The translations under genes and the position numbers were made by a program. This document shows, piece by piece, positions 31,952 through 35,550 of a DNA stretch of 35,550 nucleotides. The stretch comes from Sulfurovum sp. (GTDB lineage Bacteria > Campylobacterota > Campylobacteria > Campylobacterales > Sulfurovaceae): assembly GCA_026996325.1 (NCBI GenBank), contig JALWLU010000173.1, positions 1 to 35,550 on the forward strand. The letters run 5' to 3'. How positions within the stretch are numbered: the stretch's first letter is position 1; each line of letters begins with the position of its first letter. The notes beneath the pieces were generated by a model. The model was not told the DNA's origin, did not search any database, and was given only the letters and a program-made list of their open reading frames with translations.

Positions 31952-32176
31952 ATGAACGAATATTTTCACGGATGGGGCATGGGATTTGGATGGATCGTAC
32001 CGATCCTGCTTATTTTGCTGATCCTCTACATTCTACAAGGCAGGGATGAAAAGAGGGAGGAAGAGAAGAGTGATGCACAGGCAATACTCGACCGGCGTTT
32101 CGCTACCGGCGAAATCAGCAAAGAGGAGTACGAGGCACGTACTCGACTGCTCAAGAAGAATGGAGAGAAAAAGTGA
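31952..32176 (+). CDS. SHOCT-domain membrane-anchored small protein
   Basis: The protein has 74 residues: one membrane helix (GWIVPILLILLILYIL) and a C-terminal SHOCT motif (LDRRFATGEISKEEYEARTR). SHOCT is a short helical unit found at the ends of many membrane proteins, likely for oligomerisation. Genes of this kind are frequent in copper and silver resistance operons. Its stop overlaps the GTG start of the multicopper oxidase (GTGA). N-terminal HGWGMGFGW contains His and Met that might bind copper. Confidence 0.88.
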   Translation: MNEYFHGWGMGFGWIVPILLILLILYILQGRDEKREEEKSDAQAILDRRFATGEISKEEYEARTRLLKKNGEKK

Positions 32177-33876
32177 AACGAAGAACATTTGTCAAAGGGG
32201 CTGCTGCGGTGTCACTTGCGGCTGTCGCGGCAAGCGGACGTGAAGCCAAAGTGCTGCCCAGACAGGCAAGCAGCGCAAGCGTACTGGAAGGAAGAGAGTT
32301 CTTTCTTCATATCGACTATGCCCCTGTAAACTTCACAGGAAAAGAGGCAGTGGCTACAGCGATAAACGGGCAGGTTCCCGGCCCCACCCTGGTATGGCAG
32401 GAGGGTGAGACCGTCACCATTCATGTCACCAACCACCTCAAAAAGAGCTCTTCCATTCATTGGCACGGCATCATCCTGCCTGCACCCATGGATGGCGTGC
32501 CCGGTATCAGCTATGACGGCATCGCGCCGGGTGAAACCTTTACCTATCGGTTCAAGATCAGGCAGCACGGCACGTTCTGGTACCACAGCCACTCGGGCTA
32601 CCAGGAGCAGACAGGTATGTACGGTGCCATTGTCATCAAACCCAAACGCAAAGAGCCGTTTGCCTACGACAGGGACTACACCATCGTGCTCTCGGACTGG
32701 AGTGATGAGAAACCGACCTCCATCTACCGCAAACTCAAACTCAGCAGCGACTACTACAACTACAACCGGCGCACCGTCGGCGATTTCTTTTCCGAAGCAG
32801 GGAAGAAGGGGCTTGCCAAGGCGTTCAGTGACAGGAAAATGTGGAACACAATGCGTATGAGCGACAGAGACCTCAGCGACGTGACAGGATACACCTATAC
32901 CTACCTGATGCACGGCAACACTCCTGCCACACAGTTCAAGGCGCTCTTCAAAAGAGGACAGAAGATACGTCTGCGCTTCATCAACGGTGCGGCGATGAGC
33001 ATCTTCGACGTACGCATTCCCGGACTCAAAATGACGGTGGTAGCAGCCGATGGCAACCATGTCAAACCTGTCACTGTCGATGAGTTCCGCATCGGTGTAG
33101 CGGAGACCTACGATGTCATCATAGAGCCCAAATCCCAAAGAGCGTACGCGATTTTCGCCCAGAGCATCGAACGCAGCGGCTATGCTCTGGGCTCTTTGAC
33201 ACCCTCTGCGGACAAACTCGCCAGGGCACCCAAAATGGACAAACCCCAGCCGCTTACCATGGCGGACATGGGTATGGATATGGCAAAAGTGGGCTCACAC
33301 AAAGGGATGAAGATGCCTATGAAACCCTACCGCTGGAAAGCGATGGAGGCGCAAAAGTACCCTATCACACCGCTGCCGATGGCAACAGGTCCGCAGAGTA
33401 CGATGAAAGCGATGTCACCCAAATACCGTCTGGAGGACCCCGGTGTGGGACTGAGAAACAACGGCAGACGTGTACTGACCTATGCCGATTTGAAAAACCG
33501 CTACTCGACCCGCCATGCCAAAAAGCCCGACAGGGAGATCGTTTTGCATCTAACCGGGAACATGGAGCGCTATATGTGGTCGATCAACGGAATCAAGTAT
33601 GCCGATGCCAAACCGCTGCTTTTCCATTACGGAGAGCGCCTGCGCATCACCTTCATCAACGATACGATGATGAACCACCCGATGCACCTGCACGGCATGT
33701 GGAGCGACCTCGAGACCGGAGATGAGAGCCACCTGGTACGAAAGCATACCGTACTGGTCCAGCCGGGATCCAAGATCAGCTACCGTGTCACCGTCGATGC
33801 CAAAGGGGCATGGGCTTACCATTGCCACCTGCTCTACCATATGGCCGGTATGTTCAGAAAAGTCGTCGTGGTCTAA
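32173..33876 (+). CDS. copA: CopA-type multicopper oxidase
   Basis: This 567-residue periplasmic multicopper oxidase begins with a twin-arginine-type signal (KRRTFVKGAAAVSLAAVAAS). Copper ligands are all visible: HWHG and HSHSG (first cupredoxin domain), HPMHLHG and HCHLLYHMAGM (third domain, including the type 1 copper Cys, His and Met). A Met-rich stretch around residues 362-385 (MADMGMDMAKVG, MKMPMKP) fits the CopA/CueO group, which oxidise toxic Cu(I) to Cu(II) and may bind extra copper. The start is GTG at 32173, coupled to the SHOCT gene. Despite the name it is not the P-type ATPase CopA. Next comes CopB at 33888. Confidence 0.94.
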   Translation: MKRRTFVKGAAAVSLAAVAASGREAKVLPRQASSASVLEGREFFLHIDYAPVNFTGKEAVATAINGQVPGPTLVWQEGETVTIHVTNHLKKSSSIHWHGIILPAPMDGVPGISYDGIAPGETFTYRFKIRQHGTFWYHSHSGYQEQTGMYGAIVIKPKRKEPFAYDRDYTIVLSDWSDEKPTSIYRKLKLSSDYYNYNRRTVGDFFSEAGKKGLAKAFSDRKMWNTMRMSDRDLSDVTGYTYTYLMHGNTPATQFKALFKRGQKIRLRFINGAAMSIFDVRIPGLKMTVVAADGNHVKPVTVDEFRIGVAETYDVIIEPKSQRAYAIFAQSIERSGYALGSLTPSADKLARAPKMDKPQPLTMADMGMDMAKVGSHKGMKMPMKPYRWKAMEAQKYPITPLPMATGPQSTMKAMSPKYRLEDPGVGLRNNGRRVLTYADLKNRYSTRHAKKPDREIVLHLTGNMERYMWSINGIKYADAKPLLFHYGERLRITFINDTMMNHPMHLHGMWSDLETGDESHLVRKHTVLVQPGSKISYRVTVDAKGAWAYHCHLLYHMAGMFRKVVVV

Positions 33877-33887
33877 GGAGAAACATC

Positions 33888-34583
33888 ATGAAAACACTAT
33901 TGAAACGCACCCTGCCGGTACTGGCAGCGGGAATGGTACTCACCCAGCAGGTCTGGAGTGCAGGAGCGGACGATCCGCTGCGTGCGACACTCATTATGGA
34001 CAAGTTCGAAGTGCTCAACAACAGCGAAAAGAGCCGCGAGTGGGAAGGCAGCTTCTATGTGGGCTACGACCTTGACAAACTCTATGTCTACTCTCAGGGG
34101 GCGGCGACATCTGAGGGTCTGGAGTGGAGCCAGAACGAATTTGTCTACTCGCGCGCCATCGCGCCCTTTTGGGATATTCAGGCGGGAATCGCCTACGACA
34201 AGAATCTCGATGCCTCCAAAACATGGGCGGAGCTGGCCATCGCCGGACTGGCACCCTACTTTTTCGAAACGCGTGCGGCCCTGCTGCTCAACAGTGACGG
34301 CAATGTCGGGCTGCGTCTTGAAGCCGAATATGAGGCACTGCTGACACAGAAACTCATTCTCACTCCCTCGCTTGAAGCGGACTTCTACACCAAAGAGGAT
34401 CCCGAACTTGGCATTGGTTCCGGACTCTCCGACCTTGAAGCCGGTTTAAGACTTCGGTATGAATTTGTCAGAGAGTTCGCCCCCTACATCGGTGTGACAT
34501 GGGAGAAGACCTTCGGTGCGACCCGTGACTACAACCCGATCGATGAAAGCTCCTTTCTTGTTGGTATCCGGTTCTGGTTCTAA
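33888..34583 (+). CDS. copB: CopB-family outer-membrane copper resistance protein
   Basis: This 231-residue protein has a signal peptide (LLKRTLPVLAAGMVLTQQVWSA) and a predicted beta-barrel of about ten strands, with the CopB family look: DKFEVLNNSEKSREWEG, AIAPFWDIQAGIAYD, LRYEFVREFAPYIGV and a terminal strand SSFLVGIRFWF ending in phenylalanine. The Met/His-rich N-terminal segment of some CopB proteins is missing. CopB cooperates with CopA in copper tolerance, probably at the outer membrane. It starts 11 bases after copA, with AAGGAG upstream. Confidence 0.9.
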   Translation: MKTLLKRTLPVLAAGMVLTQQVWSAGADDPLRATLIMDKFEVLNNSEKSREWEGSFYVGYDLDKLYVYSQGAATSEGLEWSQNEFVYSRAIAPFWDIQAGIAYDKNLDASKTWAELAIAGLAPYFFETRAALLLNSDGNVGLRLEAEYEALLTQKLILTPSLEADFYTKEDPELGIGSGLSDLEAGLRLRYEFVREFAPYIGVTWEKTFGATRDYNPIDESSFLVGIRFWF

Positions 34584-34584
34584 G

Positions 34585-34618
34585 CCTGCACACTCTGTGC
34601 ACGCAACCAGGGTACAAT
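34585..34618 (+). promoter_or_regulatory. CCTGCACAC motif, site 2, upstream of HMA gene
   Basis: CCTGCACAC (34585-34593) and TACAAT (34613-34618) are separated by 19 bases, 11 more than at the other two sites, about one helical turn. The motif is part of a perfect inverted repeat TGCACA-CTC-TGTGCA. Confidence 0.4.
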
Positions 34619-34647
34619 ACCTTTAACGAAACACAAAGGAGTGCACG

Positions 34648-34935
34648 ATGAGACAGACATTCGAAGTTCAGAACGTAAAATGCGAAGGGTGTGCGGCGAC
34701 ACTCAAAAAAAAGCTCAGCCCGCAATTTGGAGAGGTAGAGGTCGACCTAAGCAGCTTTCCGAGAAAGATCACACTCGATATTGAAGAGAGCCAACTTGAA
34801 GCGCTTGCACAGGCACTTCGCTCTCTTGGGTATCCGCTGGCAGCCGAAGAGCTTGGCACCATGGAAAATGCCGAAGCGAAACTCAAAAGTTTCGTCTCCT
34901 GCGCTGTCGGCAAGTTCGATACCAAAAAACCGTGA
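34648..34935 (+). CDS. Heavy-metal-associated (HMA) copper-binding protein
   Basis: This 95-residue protein with an HMA ferredoxin-like fold has the metal motif KCEGCAATL at about 11-19 (CxxC). It has no signal peptide, so it probably chaperones Cu(I) in the cytoplasm, passing it to a P-type ATPase or regulator. The C-terminal extension after about residue 70 adds an isolated cysteine (VSCAVGK). The gene has its own ribosome site (AAAGGAG) and a possible promoter with the CCTGCACAC motif. Confidence 0.88.
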   Translation: MRQTFEVQNVKCEGCAATLKKKLSPQFGEVEVDLSSFPRKITLDIEESQLEALAQALRSLGYPLAAEELGTMENAEAKLKSFVSCAVGKFDTKKP

Positions 34936-34948
34936 CATATGCACAAAC

Positions 34949-34971
34949 CCTGCACACTTTCAGGGTATACT
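34949..34971 (+). promoter_or_regulatory. CCTGCACAC motif, site 3, upstream of the TolC-like gene
   Basis: CCTGCACAC (34949-34957), eight bases, then TATACT (34966-34971). The motif sits in an inverted repeat ACCCTG-N8-CAGGGT, a layout like MerR/CueR-type operators placed between -35 and -10. Confidence 0.45.
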
Positions 34972-35000
34972 CTCAATTCAAAGCCCAAGGAGCATACACA

Positions 35001-35550
35001 ATGCGTACCCTTTTTCTTGCCCTGCTGCTCTTTTCCGTGCTGCATGCACAAAGCATCGACACTCTCGTAGCACGGGCCATCAAGAAGCACCCCTCGCTTG
35101 AATCGATAAAGCACCGGCTTACGGCCATGGATGCCCGTATTGCAAAGTCGCAGAAGTGGGAGAATCCGGACCTCTCCGTAACCATCAACGACATACAGTT
35201 TGGTGATATCTCCAACCGTTCCATAGAACCGATGCAGTTTGAAGCCTTCAACGTTAAACAGAAGTTTCCCTGGTTCGGGAAGACCGATGCCAAACAGCGC
35301 ATCGAAGAGGCGCGCAAGCACCTCTTGCTGGAGAATTACGATGCGGCAAAGGTCGCCCTTGCGCTGCAGATACGCCAGAGTGCCTACACCATAAAAGAGC
35401 TTGAACGCCGCATCGCCATTTTGCACAAATATATACAGCTGGCGCGCACCAACATCACACTCTTTACCGACACCATCGCCACAGACAGCATGAGCCATGC
35501 AGACAGCGTGACCGCCGAACTCTCCCTCTACAAGATCGAAGTGCGGATGG
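35001..35550 (+). CDS. TolC/CusC-like outer-membrane efflux protein, 3' end outside window
   Basis: The first 183 residues are seen. The signal peptide (MRTLFLALLLFSVLHA) is followed by IDTLVARAIKKHPSLESIKH and WENPDLSVTINDI, and long helical segments (ALQIRQSAYTIKELERR) that match the outer-membrane efflux (OEP) family, including the NPDL turn. In copper operons this is normally the CusC-type channel of a CusCBA tripartite pump, and genes for the fusion and pump proteins probably follow beyond the window. AAGGAGCA is upstream of the ATG at 35001. Confidence 0.88.
   Translation, partial: MRTLFLALLLFSVLHAQSIDTLVARAIKKHPSLESIKHRLTAMDARIAKSQKWENPDLSVTINDIQFGDISNRSIEPMQFEAFNVKQKFPWFGKTDAKQRIEEARKHLLLENYDAAKVALALQIRQSAYTIKELERRIAILHKYIQLARTNITLFTDTIATDSMSHADSVTAELSLYKIEVRM

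Noticed and set aside
34949-34971. Terminator between HMA and TolC-like genes
   Set aside because: The ACCCTG/CAGGGT arms could form a hairpin, but no U-run follows and a TATACT box does, which favours an operator/promoter reading.

Overview
The window looks like a chromosomal piece of a Campylobacterota (epsilonproteobacterial) genome of about 50% GC, most likely a Sulfurovum-like sulfur oxidiser. The evidence is the order aroQ – M24 peptidase – folK – flhF typical of that phylum, an aminofutalosine-deaminase-type hydrolase of the futalosine menaquinone route, an epsilonproteobacterial OprD-type porin, and the general protein style. Taxonomy is inferred from gene content only.

Layout. 1-1235: 3'-truncated leucine-rich-variant repeat protein. 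1306-7681: a four-gene set of a large M14 carboxypeptidase, an ATP-grasp ligase fused to a helix-hairpin-helix domain, a second RimK-like ATP-grasp ligase, and a divergently transcribed M20 carboxypeptidase. This is the best candidate for an undescribed system: two peptide-type ligases with two peptide hydrolases, implying synthesis and trimming of an unknown amino-acid conjugate. 7701-7863: a deletion scar joining the start of an adenine deaminase gene to the end of a purine permease gene. 7917-9006: an exported DUF4412-like protein broken by a 1-base frameshift. 9139-12137: ComF-like phosphoribosyltransferase, MntA/HepT and VapBC toxin-antitoxin modules, a DUF2905 membrane protein and a sirtuin. 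12255-16571: YwbE, a frameshifted YaiI/YqxD, an L,D-transpeptidase, and a Cache/HD-GYP protein with a 160-residue insert. 16626-21680: porin, CopD-like membrane protein, LepA, Prs. 21800-28257: DUF2062, MnmA, a SpoA-like protein, FlhF, FolK, M24 peptidase, AroQ, MqnX-like deaminase, then SppA to 29104. 29137-31250: MetY, an Rrf2 regulator and DUF4395, preceded by a strong promoter and a long rod-like RNA structure. 31554-35550: copper resistance operon (DUF302, SHOCT, CopA-type oxidase, CopB, HMA metallochaperone, and the start of a TolC/CusC-like channel).

Non-coding features of note: two copies of a MITE-like element with 18-bp terminal inverted repeats (5453-5540 and 20485-20651); a composite repeat of hairpin + ATACC + heptamer array after the sirtuin and prs genes; a 150-nt near-palindromic rod (31267-31417); and a recurring CCTGCACAC motif upstream of three genes of the copper operon. 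No rRNA, tRNA, CRISPR or intact insertion sequence was seen. The two 1-base frameshifts may be real or may be assembly errors.
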